Below, piece after piece: positions 17,601 through 26,336 of a stretch of 64,000 bases of DNA. The notes below the pieces were generated by a model. It was not told where the DNA came from. It saw only the letters and a program-made list of their open reading frames with translations, and did no database searches. This DNA comes from Pseudomonas nitroreducens TX1 (lineage in GTDB: Bacteria > Pseudomonadota > Gammaproteobacteria > Pseudomonadales > Pseudomonadaceae). Position numbers and translations under genes: made by a program. The DNA lies in contig NZ_AMZB01000127.1 of assembly GCF_000313755.1 (NCBI RefSeq), positions 1-64,000 on the forward strand, written 5' to 3'. Positions within the stretch are counted from its first letter, which is position 1; every line of letters starts with the position of its first letter.

Positions 17601-18002
17601 ATGAAATTCCGTCTACTCCTGTGGATGCTCGGTCGCCTGATGGCCAAGGCCAGCCGCGAAAACCCGGCGTTCCGGAAGCAGCTCGAAGGCAAGGACCTGG
17701 TGTTCCAGCTCCACACCCTCGACGGCAAGGTCGCCCGTCACTACATCGTCCAGGACCTCAAGGTCAGCGCCCGTCGCGGCACCCATCCGCAGCCGGCCTT
17801 CGCGCTCGGCTTCAAGGACGGCGCCTACGGCTTCGCCACCATGACCTCGAAGAACCCGCAGCTGGCCTTCATGCAGGGTATCCAGAACAAGGACATCCAG
17901 ATCCAGGGCAATCCCGGCCTGGTGATCTGGTTCCAGGGCCTGGTGAAGTACCTCAAGCCGAAGAAGAAGGCCGCGCCGAGCAGCGACAAGAAAGCCGCCT
18001 GA
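17601..18002 (+). CDS. SCP2-like hypothetical protein
   Basis: A 133-aa cytoplasmic protein starting MKFRLLLWML at 17601, with CGAGG upstream. The central part (VFQLHTLDGKVARHYIVQDL ... FALGFKDGAYGF) resembles the SCP2 lipid-carrier fold. The C terminus is lysine-rich (KPKKKAAPSSDKKAA). It has the same neighbours as PA5347 in PAO1. Family role is poorly known; a lipid-binding function is inferred only from the fold. Confidence 0.75.
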   Translation: MKFRLLLWMLGRLMAKASRENPAFRKQLEGKDLVFQLHTLDGKVARHYIVQDLKVSARRGTHPQPAFALGFKDGAYGFATMTSKNPQLAFMQGIQNKDIQIQGNPGLVIWFQGLVKYLKPKKKAAPSSDKKAA

Positions 18003-18020
18003 GGCGCTTTCGACGGACGG

Positions 18021-18047
18021 AAAAAAGGCCCCTGACGGGGCCTTTTT
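18021..18047 (+). terminator. Terminator after the SCP2-like gene
   Basis: AAAAAAGGCCCC, loop TGAC, GGGGCCTTTTT: a canonical intrinsic terminator. Confidence 0.92.
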
Positions 18048-18065
18048 CGTGTGATGGGAAAGCTC

Positions 18066-18141
18066 TTGTAGGAGCGAGCTTGCTCGCGAACCGGAGGCGC
18101 TCGGTGTCAGCCCATGTTCGCGAGCAAGCTCGCTCCTACGA
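18066..18141. repeat. REPIN: two REP units in inverted orientation
   Basis: A 24-bp REP unit at 18068-18091 is repeated as its exact reverse complement at 18116-18139, with a 24-bp spacer. This paired layout is the mobile REPIN form known in Pseudomonas. Confidence 0.88.
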
Positions 18142-18149
18142 AAGGCGTA

Positions 18150-19556
18150 TCAGTGTCCCGGATTGAACTGGCTGGCCAGCTCGCGCAGCACCGCTTCGGC
18201 GTCGAGTACCTTGTGGACAGCGTCCTCGGCCTTCTCGCGCGGAATATCCAGGCGATCCAGCAGGTCCTGCGGAATGTCGGTCTCGGGGCCGCTGCCGATG
18301 CCGTGGTTGCGCAGCAGGCGGGTGGCCAGGCAGACCAGGTTGGCATAGGCCGAGCAGTCGCCGGCGTAGGTCGGGTCGTGCTGGAAGCGCAGCGCGGTGT
18401 AGATCTCTTCCGGCATGTCCCAGGTGCGCATCAGCCAGGCGCCGATCTGCTCGCGGGTGATGCCCAGCAGGTGCTGCTCGACGAGGTTGTGCTCGACGTG
18501 CGGGTTCACCTCCAGGTGCCGGCAGATCAGCGAGAAGTGTGGCGGGAAGATGTGCGCCAGGACTAGGTAGCCGATGCTGTGCAACAGGCCGCCGAGGTAG
18601 GTCAGGCCAGCTTCCGGGCGCTCGGCGCGCGGCACGGCGCGGGTCAGGCCTTCGATCACCGCGGCGGTGTAGATCGCCTGGTGCCAGTAGGGCGTGGCGT
18701 GTTGCGGCTGGTCCTTGGGCAGGCTCAGGGTCTTGCCCAGGGCCAGGCCGAGGGCGAGGTTGATCACCAGGTCGAAGCCCAGTACGCGGACGATGGCGTC
18801 TTCCACCGAGCGAATCTTGCCGGGCGCGGCGTAGTAGGGCGATGCCGCCCAGCTGACCACCTGGGCGGCCAGCGCGGGGTCGGTCTCCACGACGCCGGTG
18901 ATGTCGTCCACGGTGGCGTTGGGATCCACGCGCAGCTTGATGATCTTCTGCGCGGTTTCCGGCAGCGGCGGGATCTCGATGGTTTCCTCGAGGCGCTGCT
19001 GGATGCGACGGGCGGTGAAGGCCTGCACGGCCTGGGAGATTTCCTTGCGGTCGTCGTCCGGGCGGTCGAGGTTCGGTCGGATCGATTCCAATGCCACGCC
19101 AAAGCGCGCCGCGCTGGCTTTCTCCAGCAGGCTGCGGAAGGACGCGGTGGGAATCTCCAGCAGCGTGCCGGCCGTGCCGGACTCGATCAGCAGCTGGGAT
19201 TCCTGCAGCAGGCGCTCGTCATACAGGCAGGGCGAGCTGGTCAGCGGCGGCAACGCCGGCAGGCGGCCGAGCTGGTGTTTGCCGAGCATGCGCTCCAGGC
19301 GATCGGGCTTGACCGCCACCAGCTTGCGCCCGGTGAGTTCGGCCAGGCGGTTCAGGTCCAGCAACTGGCTTTGCGGGAACAGCACCAGCAGGGTGCCGAC
19401 GGCATCCTCCAGCAGGCTCGCCTGCACCCGGCGCGGCGCCGGAAGGGTGGTAGCGTCGCTGACCTCGCGAGAGGGAATGCCCAACTTGGCGAGCAGCTGC
19501 AGGATGACCTCGGGGGCCTGCGAGGAGTCGGATGGGGCGCGTGCAAGGTCGCTCAT
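18150..19556 (-). CDS. YbaK-like plus HDOD domain fusion protein
   Basis: The 468-aa product starts at 19556 (MSDLARAPSD); the frame stays open further but would overlap recG. Residues about 15-165 resemble the YbaK/EbsC aminoacyl-tRNA deacylase fold (LLDLNRLAELTGRKLVAV, then LPPLTSSPCLYDERLL). Residues about 200-400 are an HDOD domain (IPPLPETAQKIIKL, VETDPALAAQVVSWA, LLHSIGYLVLAHIFPP). HDOD domains lack the HD metal site and are scaffolds in signalling. PAO1 has the same gene (PA5346). The function of the combination is unknown; a link between translation quality and signalling is only a guess. Confidence 0.8.
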   Translation of the reverse strand: MSDLARAPSDSSQAPEVILQLLAKLGIPSREVSDATTLPAPRRVQASLLEDAVGTLLVLFPQSQLLDLNRLAELTGRKLVAVKPDRLERMLGKHQLGRLPALPPLTSSPCLYDERLLQESQLLIESGTAGTLLEIPTASFRSLLEKASAARFGVALESIRPNLDRPDDDRKEISQAVQAFTARRIQQRLEETIEIPPLPETAQKIIKLRVDPNATVDDITGVVETDPALAAQVVSWAASPYYAAPGKIRSVEDAIVRVLGFDLVINLALGLALGKTLSLPKDQPQHATPYWHQAIYTAAVIEGLTRAVPRAERPEAGLTYLGGLLHSIGYLVLAHIFPPHFSLICRHLEVNPHVEHNLVEQHLLGITREQIGAWLMRTWDMPEEIYTALRFQHDPTYAGDCSAYANLVCLATRLLRNHGIGSGPETDIPQDLLDRLDIPREKAEDAVHKVLDAEAVLRELASQFNPGH

Positions 19557-19647
19557 GAATGTGATCCGGTTATCAACGGCTGGGTCGGAGTATAACCACG
19601 CAGTCAGCGTGACCGAGCGGTCAACCGACCGGCGAAAGTGAAATAGA

Positions 19648-21723
19648 TCACACTTGTCCGTATTGCTGCCCGTGTCGCAGCCAGCGCGCCAGCAAAGGGC
19701 TGACCGATTGCGGCCAATGGGCCAGCAGGGCCTGGGCGGCATCGCGCACCGCCGGAAGCAGGTCGGCATCGCGCATCAGGTCGGCTACCTTGAATTGCAG
19801 CAGGCCGGTCTGGCGAGTGCCGAGCATTTCGCCGGGGCCGCGCAGTTCCAGGTCCTTTTCGGCAATGACGAAGCCATCGCAGGTCTCGCGCATGATGCCC
19901 AGGCGCTCGCGGCCGATCTGCGACAGCGGCGGATGGTAGAGCAGCACGCAGTGACTCGCCGCGCTGCCCCGGCCGACGCGGCCGCGCAGCTGGTGCAGTT
20001 GGGCCAGGCCCAGGCGCTCGGGGTTCTCGATGATCATCAGGCTGGCGTTGGGCACGTCCACGCCGACCTCGATCACCGTGGTGGCGACCAGCAACTGCAG
20101 CATGCCTTCCTTGAAGGCTTCCATGACCACGGCCTTGTCCGCCGGCTTCATGCGCCCATGGATCAGGCCGACGCGTAGCTCACCCAGCGCCGAGGAAAGT
20201 TCCTCATAGGTGGTTTCTGCGGCCTGGCAGGTGAGTTCTTCGGATTCCTCGATCAGCGTGCACACCCAGTAGGCCTGGCGGCCCTCCGCGCAGGCGGCGC
20301 GCACCCGCTCGATCACTTCGATGCGGCGGCTGTCGGCCACCAGCACGGTGTTCACCGGGGTACGGCCGGGCGGCAGCTCGTCAAGGATCGAGGTGTCCAG
20401 GTCGGCGTAGGCGCTCATCGCCAGGGTCCGTGGGATGGGCGTGGCAGTCATGATCAGCTGGTGCGGGCAGAGCCGCCCGTCGACGCCTTTCTGGCGCAGG
20501 GCGAGGCGCTGCTGTACGCCGAAGCGGTGCTGCTCGTCGATGATCACCAGGGCCAGGCGCTTGAACTTCACTTCGTCCTGGAACAGCGCGTGGGTGCCGA
20601 CGATCATCGGCGCGCCGCCGGCGATCTGTTCCAGCGCGCTGGCGCGGGCCTTGCCCTTGAGCTTGCCGGCCAGCCACGCGACTTCGATGCCCAGCGGCTG
20701 CAGCCACTTGGTGAAATTGAGGAAGTGCTGTTCGGCGAGGATTTCCGTCGGCGCCATCAGCGCTACCTGGTAGCCGGCTTCCAATGCCTGCAGGGCGGCC
20801 AGGGCGGCGACCACGGTCTTGCCGGCGCCCACATCGCCCTGCACCAGGCGCAGCATGGGTTCGGGTTGGGCAAGGTCGTAGGCGATCTCCGCGCCGACTC
20901 GCTGCTGCGCGCCGGTGGGCTTGAAACCGAGGTTCTTCAGGTACAGCGCCGGCAGGCGCTTGGCCGGCGGCAGCTGCGGCGCGGCCTGGGAGCGCACGCT
21001 CTCGCGCAGGCGCTGAAGCGACAGCTGGTGGGTCAGCAGTTCTTCGAAGGCGAGACGGTGCTGGGCCCAGTGGCGGCCTTCGGCGAGTTCTTCCAGGTCG
21101 GCGTCCGGCGGCGGCCGATGCAGGTAGCGGATGGCTTCGTCCAGCGGGCCCAGGCGGTAGTCGCGGGCCAGCTCCGCCGGCAGCCAGTCCGGCAGGCTCG
21201 ACGGACCCAGGCGCGCCAGGGTCTGCTCGCTGAGCTGGCGCAGGCGCTGCTGGGTCAGGCCTTCGGTGGTCGGGTAGATCGGTGTCAGCGTCTGCTCCAC
21301 CGGCGCCGCGGCGGCGTCGGTGAGCGAGCGGTATTCGGGGTGGTAGATTTCCAGACCCGATGCGCCGGGGCGCGCCTCGCCGTAGCAACGCAGATGCGTG
21401 CCGCGCTTGAGATTCTCTTTCTGCGCCTGGCTGAAGTGGTAGAAGCGCAGGCTCAATATGCCGGTGCCGTCCTGCAGGCGCACCAGCAAACTGCGGCGCT
21501 TGCCCATCACCACGTCGGCGCCGGAGACCACGCCTTCGACCACCGCATCCTGTCCCGGACGCAGCGCGCCGATGGGGGTGATCCGGGTGCGGTCCTGGTA
21601 GCGCAGCGGCAGGTGGAAGAGGATGTCCTGCAGGTTTTCCAGGCCGACCTTCGCCAGCTTCTCTTCCAGCGCGGCGCCCACGCCCTTGAGCGCGGTGACC
21701 GGGACGTTCGACAGATCGGTCAT
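19648..21723 (-). CDS. recG: ATP-dependent DNA helicase RecG
   Basis: RecG reverses stalled replication forks and processes branched DNA. The 691-aa protein has an N-terminal wedge/OB domain (about 55-150), Walker A GDVGAGKT at 296-303, the DEQH box at 396-399 and the SAT motif MTATPIPRTLAM near 430. The C-terminal helicase lobe has QLRGRVGRG near 600. Its ATG overlaps the oxyR stop by four bases (ATGA), so the two are translationally coupled. Confidence 0.97.
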   Translation of the reverse strand: MTDLSNVPVTALKGVGAALEEKLAKVGLENLQDILFHLPLRYQDRTRITPIGALRPGQDAVVEGVVSGADVVMGKRRSLLVRLQDGTGILSLRFYHFSQAQKENLKRGTHLRCYGEARPGASGLEIYHPEYRSLTDAAAAPVEQTLTPIYPTTEGLTQQRLRQLSEQTLARLGPSSLPDWLPAELARDYRLGPLDEAIRYLHRPPPDADLEELAEGRHWAQHRLAFEELLTHQLSLQRLRESVRSQAAPQLPPAKRLPALYLKNLGFKPTGAQQRVGAEIAYDLAQPEPMLRLVQGDVGAGKTVVAALAALQALEAGYQVALMAPTEILAEQHFLNFTKWLQPLGIEVAWLAGKLKGKARASALEQIAGGAPMIVGTHALFQDEVKFKRLALVIIDEQHRFGVQQRLALRQKGVDGRLCPHQLIMTATPIPRTLAMSAYADLDTSILDELPPGRTPVNTVLVADSRRIEVIERVRAACAEGRQAYWVCTLIEESEELTCQAAETTYEELSSALGELRVGLIHGRMKPADKAVVMEAFKEGMLQLLVATTVIEVGVDVPNASLMIIENPERLGLAQLHQLRGRVGRGSAASHCVLLYHPPLSQIGRERLGIMRETCDGFVIAEKDLELRGPGEMLGTRQTGLLQFKVADLMRDADLLPAVRDAAQALLAHWPQSVSPLLARWLRHGQQYGQV

Positions 21724-22652
21724 GCCGGCTCGGCTTCACCCTTGACGGTCGGCTTGGCGACCGAGCACAGGCGGATCGAGTCGGCCAGCACCTCGATGGC
21801 GCGCGGCCGCGGGAAGCTGGCGCGCCAGGCGATGGCGACGGTGCGGAAGGGGACTGGCGCACTGAACGGGCGCACTTCCAGCACGCCCGGCGCGTAGTGG
21901 TGGCTGTCCACGGCGGAGAACGGCAGCACCGACACGCCAAGGCCGGAGGCGACCATGTGACGGATGGTTTCCAGCGAGCTGGATTCCACCGTGGTGTGCT
22001 TGTTCTCGCCGCCCTTGTGGGTGGTCGGACAGGCTTCGAGGACCTGGTCGCGGAAGCAGTGGCCCTCGCCGAGCAGCAGCAGGCTCTTGTCGTTGAGCAG
22101 TTCCGGGTCGATGGTTTTCTTCGCGGTCCACGGATGGTCCGCCGGCATCAGCACGTAGAACGGCTCGTCGAACAGCTGCAGGGTCAGCACGTCGGCTTCC
22201 TGGAACGGCAGGGCGATGATGATCGCGTCCAGCTCGCCGGTGCGCAGCTTGTCGCGCAGGATGTGGGTGAAGTTTTCCTCGATGTACAGCGGCATCTGCG
22301 GAGCGACCCGGTGCAGCTGCGGGATCAGGTGCGGGAACAGGTAGGGGCCGATGGTGTAGATGGCGCCGACCTTGAGCGGCGAGGTCAGCTGGTTCTTGCC
22401 GGCCTGGGCCAGCTCGCGGATGCCCTGCGCCTGCTCCAGCACCTTCTGCGCCTGCGCGACTATGCCTTCGCCCACCGGGGTCAGGCGCACCGCACTCTTG
22501 CTGCGCTCGAAGATCAGCACGCCGAGCTCGTCTTCGAGCTTCTTCACGCCCACCGACAGGGTCGGCTGGCTGACGTGGCATCGCTCCGCGGCGCGGCCGA
22601 AGTGTTGCTCCTGGGCAAGCGTGACGATGTAGCGCAGTTCGGTAAGGGTCAT
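21720..22652 (-). CDS. oxyR: Hydrogen peroxide sensor and regulator OxyR
   Basis: OxyR is a LysR-type activator of catalase and alkyl hydroperoxide reductase genes. The start at 22652 (MTLTELRYIV) gives 310 aa; the frame's upstream extension is ignored. The winged HTH covers 1-60. The redox pair C199 and C208 (GHCFRDQVLEAC) is exactly conserved. It forms an ATGA-overlapping unit with recG, an arrangement found in other pseudomonads that ties repair to peroxide sensing. Confidence 0.97.
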   Translation of the reverse strand: MTLTELRYIVTLAQEQHFGRAAERCHVSQPTLSVGVKKLEDELGVLIFERSKSAVRLTPVGEGIVAQAQKVLEQAQGIRELAQAGKNQLTSPLKVGAIYTIGPYLFPHLIPQLHRVAPQMPLYIEENFTHILRDKLRTGELDAIIIALPFQEADVLTLQLFDEPFYVLMPADHPWTAKKTIDPELLNDKSLLLLGEGHCFRDQVLEACPTTHKGGENKHTTVESSSLETIRHMVASGLGVSVLPFSAVDSHHYAPGVLEVRPFSAPVPFRTVAIAWRASFPRPRAIEVLADSIRLCSVAKPTVKGEAEPA

Positions 22653-22747
22653 GGCGACTAAGTCCGTTGAGGTGGCCCAAGCATAGCGGCTGCACCGCCG
22701 CGAACCAACCGCGCTAAACTTCCGAGCTTTGATTCGCGGAGCCAAGC

Positions 22748-23617
22748 ATGAGCAAGAGCACCTTCCCCAGCCTGATCATCGTCGGTTGCGGCGACGTTGG
22801 CAGCCGCCTGGGACGTCAACTGGCCGCCCGCGACTGGCGCGTCCACGGCCTGCGCCGCAACGTCGCCGCGCTGCCGCTGGAAGTGCTGCCGGTGGCCGGC
22901 GACCTGGACCAGCTCGAATGTCCCGACACCTGGTCGGTGGGCCAGCTGGACTACCTGGTGTTCTGCGCCGCCGCGACCCAGCACGACGAGGCCGGCTATC
23001 GCGCCACCTACGTCGAGGGCCTGCGCAACACCCTTGGCTGGCTGCAACAGCGCGGGCAGCTGCCCAAGCGCCTGCTGTTCGTCTCCAGCAGCGGCGTTTA
23101 CGCCCAGCGCGATGGCGAGTGGATCGATGAGACCTCGCCCGCCCGGGCCCAGAGCTATTCCGGCAGCGTGATGCTCGAGGCCGAGCAGGTGGCACTGCAG
23201 AGCGGCATTCCCGCCAGCGTCGTGCGCCTTACCGGTATCTACGGTCCCGGCCGGGAGTGGCTGCTCAAGCAGGTGCGCGAGGGCTACCGCGTGGCCAGTG
23301 AGCCGCCGCTGTACGCCAACCGTATCCATGCCGAGGATGCCGCCGGCCTGCTCGCCGCGCTGCTGGAGGCGGACCGCCGCGGCGTTGCACTGGAGCAGTG
23401 CTACCTCGGCGTCGACAACGAGCCGGCGGCGCTGCACGAAGTTGTCGGCTGGTTGCGCGAACATCTGGGCATCACCCATTGGGCTGACGAGCAGACCGTA
23501 CGTCGCGCCGGCAGCAAGCGTTGCAGCAATGCCCGCGCTCGCGCGCTGGGCTGGGAACCGCGCTACCCGAGCTTCCGCGAAGGCTATGCGGCCATCCTCG
23601 CCGGGAAACAGGACTGA
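22748..23617 (+). CDS. NAD-dependent epimerase/dehydratase family protein (YeeZ-like SDR)
   Basis: A 289-aa extended short-chain dehydrogenase. The cofactor motif is GCGDVGSRLGRQL near 15 and the rest follows SDR order: LDYLVFCAA near 75, LLFVSSSGVYAQ near 115 and RLTGIYGPGREWLL near 160. The YxxxK catalytic pair is not obvious (YSGSVMLEAEQ in its place, S-V-M-L-E), so it may be an atypical or non-catalytic member, as in YeeZ. It is followed at once by the AraC-type gene. Substrate unknown. Confidence 0.82.
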   Translation: MSKSTFPSLIIVGCGDVGSRLGRQLAARDWRVHGLRRNVAALPLEVLPVAGDLDQLECPDTWSVGQLDYLVFCAAATQHDEAGYRATYVEGLRNTLGWLQQRGQLPKRLLFVSSSGVYAQRDGEWIDETSPARAQSYSGSVMLEAEQVALQSGIPASVVRLTGIYGPGREWLLKQVREGYRVASEPPLYANRIHAEDAAGLLAALLEADRRGVALEQCYLGVDNEPAALHEVVGWLREHLGITHWADEQTVRRAGSKRCSNARARALGWEPRYPSFREGYAAILAGKQD

Positions 23618-23618
23618 G

Positions 23619-24419
23619 ATGGACGCCAACCGACTGCTGGCGCGCCCGTGGTTACCAGGGGTGGAGTTGTTCCATGCGGACTTCTCCGGCCAGCCGTTCG
23701 GGCGCCACAGCCATGATGCCTTCGCCATCGGCGCCATCCTCCACGGCGCCGGCGGCTACCAGTGCCGTGGCGCGCACCACGTGCTGCCGGCCGGCACGCT
23801 GTCGCTGATGAACCCGGAGGAGCCGCACACGGGCAATGCCGAGTCCGAGCGGCTGGTCTATCGCATGCTCTACATCGAGGAATCGCGCCTGCTGCCGCTG
23901 CTCGGGCGCAAGCAATTGCCGCGCGGCTTCCAGACGCTCAATCCGCACGATGACGGCCAGGTGGCGGAGGCGCTGCGGCGTGTCGCCACGGAATTCGAGC
24001 GCAACGACGCGCTGGCGCTGGAGAGTGAGCTGCTGGCGTTGCTGGAATTGGTGTTCGTCCGCCACGGAGGCATGCGCGCGACTGCCTCGGCGTCGCGCGA
24101 CGGTAGCGTCACTGCCAAGCTGCGCGATTACCTAGAAGCGCATTACCGCGAGGCGGTCAGTCTCGAAGCGCTGGCCGCACTGCTGCAGCGCCATCCGCGC
24201 CACCTGATCGAAGCCTTCCGCAACGCCTATGGCGTGCCGCCGCACACCTACCTGCTGCAGCGGCGCATCCGCGAGGCCAAGCGCCTGCTGGTGGGCGGCG
24301 AGAAGCCGCTGGACGTTGCACTGGCGCTGGGCTTTTACGACCAGGCGCATTTTTCCGGCACCTTCCGCCGCTTCACCGGCGTCACGCCCGGACGTTTCCT
24401 GCGCGCCACGCGCACCTGA
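23619..24419 (+). CDS. AraC-family transcriptional regulator
   Basis: The 266-aa protein has an N-terminal cupin sensor (GRHSHDAFAIGAILHGAG, then HHVLPAGTLSLMNPEEPH) at about 25-75 and a C-terminal double HTH at about 170-266 (LEALAALLQRHPRHLIEAFRNA, DVALALGFYDQAHFSGTFRRFTG). Its ATG lies one base after the TGA of the preceding gene. The lysE-type exporter follows 67 bp downstream. AraC-LysE pairs are common, so exporter control by this regulator is likely; the inducer, perhaps an amino acid, is not known. Confidence 0.88.
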   Translation: MDANRLLARPWLPGVELFHADFSGQPFGRHSHDAFAIGAILHGAGGYQCRGAHHVLPAGTLSLMNPEEPHTGNAESERLVYRMLYIEESRLLPLLGRKQLPRGFQTLNPHDDGQVAEALRRVATEFERNDALALESELLALLELVFVRHGGMRATASASRDGSVTAKLRDYLEAHYREAVSLEALAALLQRHPRHLIEAFRNAYGVPPHTYLLQRRIREAKRLLVGGEKPLDVALALGFYDQAHFSGTFRRFTGVTPGRFLRATRT

Positions 24420-24486
24420 CTTTCTTCCAAGACCGGCGCTCCCCGGAGCTTGCAGACTGCGCGACGCCGCTATTCGGGAGATCGCC

Positions 24487-25110
24487 ATGTTCGCCGCTTT
24501 TGCGCTGGTCGCCAGCACTCACTTCGCCGCCCTGCTGTCGCCGGGCCCGGACTTCTTCCTGTTGATCCGCGCCGCATTGCTGCGCGGTCGGCGTCACGCC
24601 GACGGCTGCGCGGCGGGCATTGCCCTGGCCAATCTGGCGAGCATGCTGCTGGTGCTCTTTGTCCTCGGTCTGCTGCCAGAAGTGGCGAGCCACGGGCTGC
24701 GTGTGGTGCAACTGCTGGGCGGCGCCTACTTCGTCTGGCTGGGCGCGCAGGCCGTTCTGGCGCGGCGAGAGCTGGAGATTCCCACAGAGCTGGGCGAGTT
24801 GCGCAGCGGAGGATTTCTGCGGGGTATGCGCGAAGGCCTGCTCGCCAGCAGCCTGAACCCCAAGCTGCCGATTTTCTATACCGGGCTGTTCGGCGTGCTC
24901 GGGCAGTTCCACCTGCCGGGCTGGGCACTGGGCGTCTGCGTGCTGTGGATGGGCGCGGTGGTGCTGTTCTGGGACATGGCGCTGGTGCGCATGCTGGACC
25001 GCCCACGCTGGCGCGGCTGGCTCAAGCGCCGGGTCACGGCGCTGGACCGCCTTTGCGGCGGCCTGCTGCTGGTGCTGGGTGGCTGGCTGTTGTGGAGCGG
25101 GCTGCGCTGA
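24487..25110 (+). CDS. LysE/RhtB-family amino-acid exporter
   Basis: The 207-aa inner-membrane protein has six hydrophobic segments and the family's N-terminal motif LLSPGPDFFLLIRAALLRGRRHADGC, with SLNPKLPIFYTGLF in the middle. CGGGAGA precedes the ATG at 24487. Members export amino acids or derivatives. It is next to an AraC-type regulator. Confidence 0.9.
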   Translation: MFAAFALVASTHFAALLSPGPDFFLLIRAALLRGRRHADGCAAGIALANLASMLLVLFVLGLLPEVASHGLRVVQLLGGAYFVWLGAQAVLARRELEIPTELGELRSGGFLRGMREGLLASSLNPKLPIFYTGLFGVLGQFHLPGWALGVCVLWMGAVVLFWDMALVRMLDRPRWRGWLKRRVTALDRLCGGLLLVLGGWLLWSGLR

Positions 25111-25139
25111 CGTTCCACCAATCGCGCCCGCTCGCGCGA

Positions 25140-25874
25140 TCAGTCGCGCTCCAGGGTCCAGACCTTGTTGCCCGGCGCGTACTGCGGCATCTCGTCGGCC
25201 TGGGCGCGGTTCACCGCCTCGAACAGTTCCAGCTTGTCGCCGTCGCGTTCGAAGAGGAATTCGCGGCCCTGCTGGCCCTGTTGCAGCCAGATACTGTCGT
25301 TGTCGCCGCTCATCGCCGCACAGTCGCCGGCCAGGCACAGCGCATAGCGATCGAAGCCGGGCATGCCTTCGAGGCTGCCGTTGGGCATGAACTTCACCTT
25401 GCTGCCCTGGCCCTGGCCTTCCTCGATCACCCAGGTGCCCTTGAGGTAAGCGGCGTACAGGGCGTTCTCGAAGGTGCTGCCAGCCGGGCCCTGCGCGGCG
25501 GGCTGCTCCTTGGGACGCAGGAAGCGCTGCTCGGGCCAGTTGTCGCTGCCCACCTGCACCAGTTCCTTGCCGTCCAGTTCGAGGGATTCCTGGTTGCTGC
25601 CGTAGAAATCGACGCGGTAGTGCTTGGGGTCGGTCGGGGTCAGCTGGCCTTCGCCCAGCTCGAAGCCATTGCTGAAGGTGGCCTGGCCGGCCTGGGTGTC
25701 CAGCTTCCATTCCAGGTTGGGGCCGTAGGCCAGCAGCGCCTCGCGCAGCTTGCCACCCTTGCCGGCGGCGTCGATGGCCGCCTGGTTGACCCAGACGCCG
25801 GAAGGGTCGGACGGGGTGCCGGCGCAGCCGGTGAGCAGGCCGGTCAGGGCGCACAGGATCAGGGCGCGACGCAT
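25140..25874 (-). CDS. Hypothetical lipoprotein
   Basis: A 244-aa product with a lipoprotein signal: hydrophobic stretch then lipobox LTGC with C17 as acylated residue. Serine-rich Asp-free +2 (Ala) suggests outer-membrane sorting. The mature part contains two related segments ending in GVWVNQ and GTWVIEEG, each followed by beta-strand-rich sequence with KVKFMPNGSLEG, reminiscent of META/lipocalin-like folds. It matches the position of PA5340. No function is known. Confidence 0.72.
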   Translation of the reverse strand: MRRALILCALTGLLTGCAGTPSDPSGVWVNQAAIDAAGKGGKLREALLAYGPNLEWKLDTQAGQATFSNGFELGEGQLTPTDPKHYRVDFYGSNQESLELDGKELVQVGSDNWPEQRFLRPKEQPAAQGPAGSTFENALYAAYLKGTWVIEEGQGQGSKVKFMPNGSLEGMPGFDRYALCLAGDCAAMSGDNDSIWLQQGQQGREFLFERDGDKLELFEAVNRAQADEMPQYAPGNKVWTLERD

Positions 25875-25897
25875 GTTTGCTCCTTGCAGACAAGAGA

Positions 25898-25918
25898 ACG
25901 GGGCCGCTGGGGCCCCGT
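25898..25918 (-). terminator. Hairpin after ridA
   Basis: ACGGGGCC and GGCCCCGT form an 8-bp perfect stem around GCTGG. It follows ridA on the minus strand, but the U run is weak (TCTCTTG). Confidence 0.5.
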
Positions 25919-25934
25919 AGGAATCACGTAACGC

Positions 25935-26315
25935 TTACTCCAGGACGACGATGGCGTCCATCTCGACCTGGGCGCCCTTGGGCAGCGCGGCAACGCCGAT
26001 GGCGGCGCGGGCCGGGTAGGGCTGGACGAAGTACTTGCCCATGATCTCGTTGACCTTGGCGAAGTGCGACAGGTCGGTGAGGAAGATGTTCAGCTTGGCC
26101 ACGTCGTGCAGGTAGCCGCCGGAAGCCTCGATCACGGCTTTGAGGTTCTCGAAGACCTGGACGGTCTGCTCTTCGAAGCCCTCGACCAGTTCCATGGTTT
26201 TGGGATCCAGCGGGATCTGACCGGAGACATAGACGGTGTTGCCAGCCTTGATCGCCTGGGAGTAGGTGCCAATGGCGGCCGGTGCCTTGTCGGTGTGGAT
26301 AACGGTCTTGGTCAT
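25935..26315 (-). CDS. ridA: RidA-family 2-iminobutanoate/2-iminopropanoate deaminase
   Basis: RidA hydrolyses reactive enamine/imine intermediates formed by PLP enzymes and oxidases. The 126-aa protein has the conserved YPARAAIGV arginine near 105 and [10 protein letters not shown] near the end, so the deaminase site is intact. It lies 21 bp after spoT and is probably in its operon. A second, shorter RidA homolog is encoded with dadA at 55108. Confidence 0.93.
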   Translation of the reverse strand: MTKTVIHTDKAPAAIGTYSQAIKAGNTVYVSGQIPLDPKTMELVEGFEEQTVQVFENLKAVIEASGGYLHDVAKLNIFLTDLSHFAKVNEIMGKYFVQPYPARAAIGVAALPKGAQVEMDAIVVLE

Positions 26316-26336
26316 GTCGACTCCTTGGGGTGGGGA

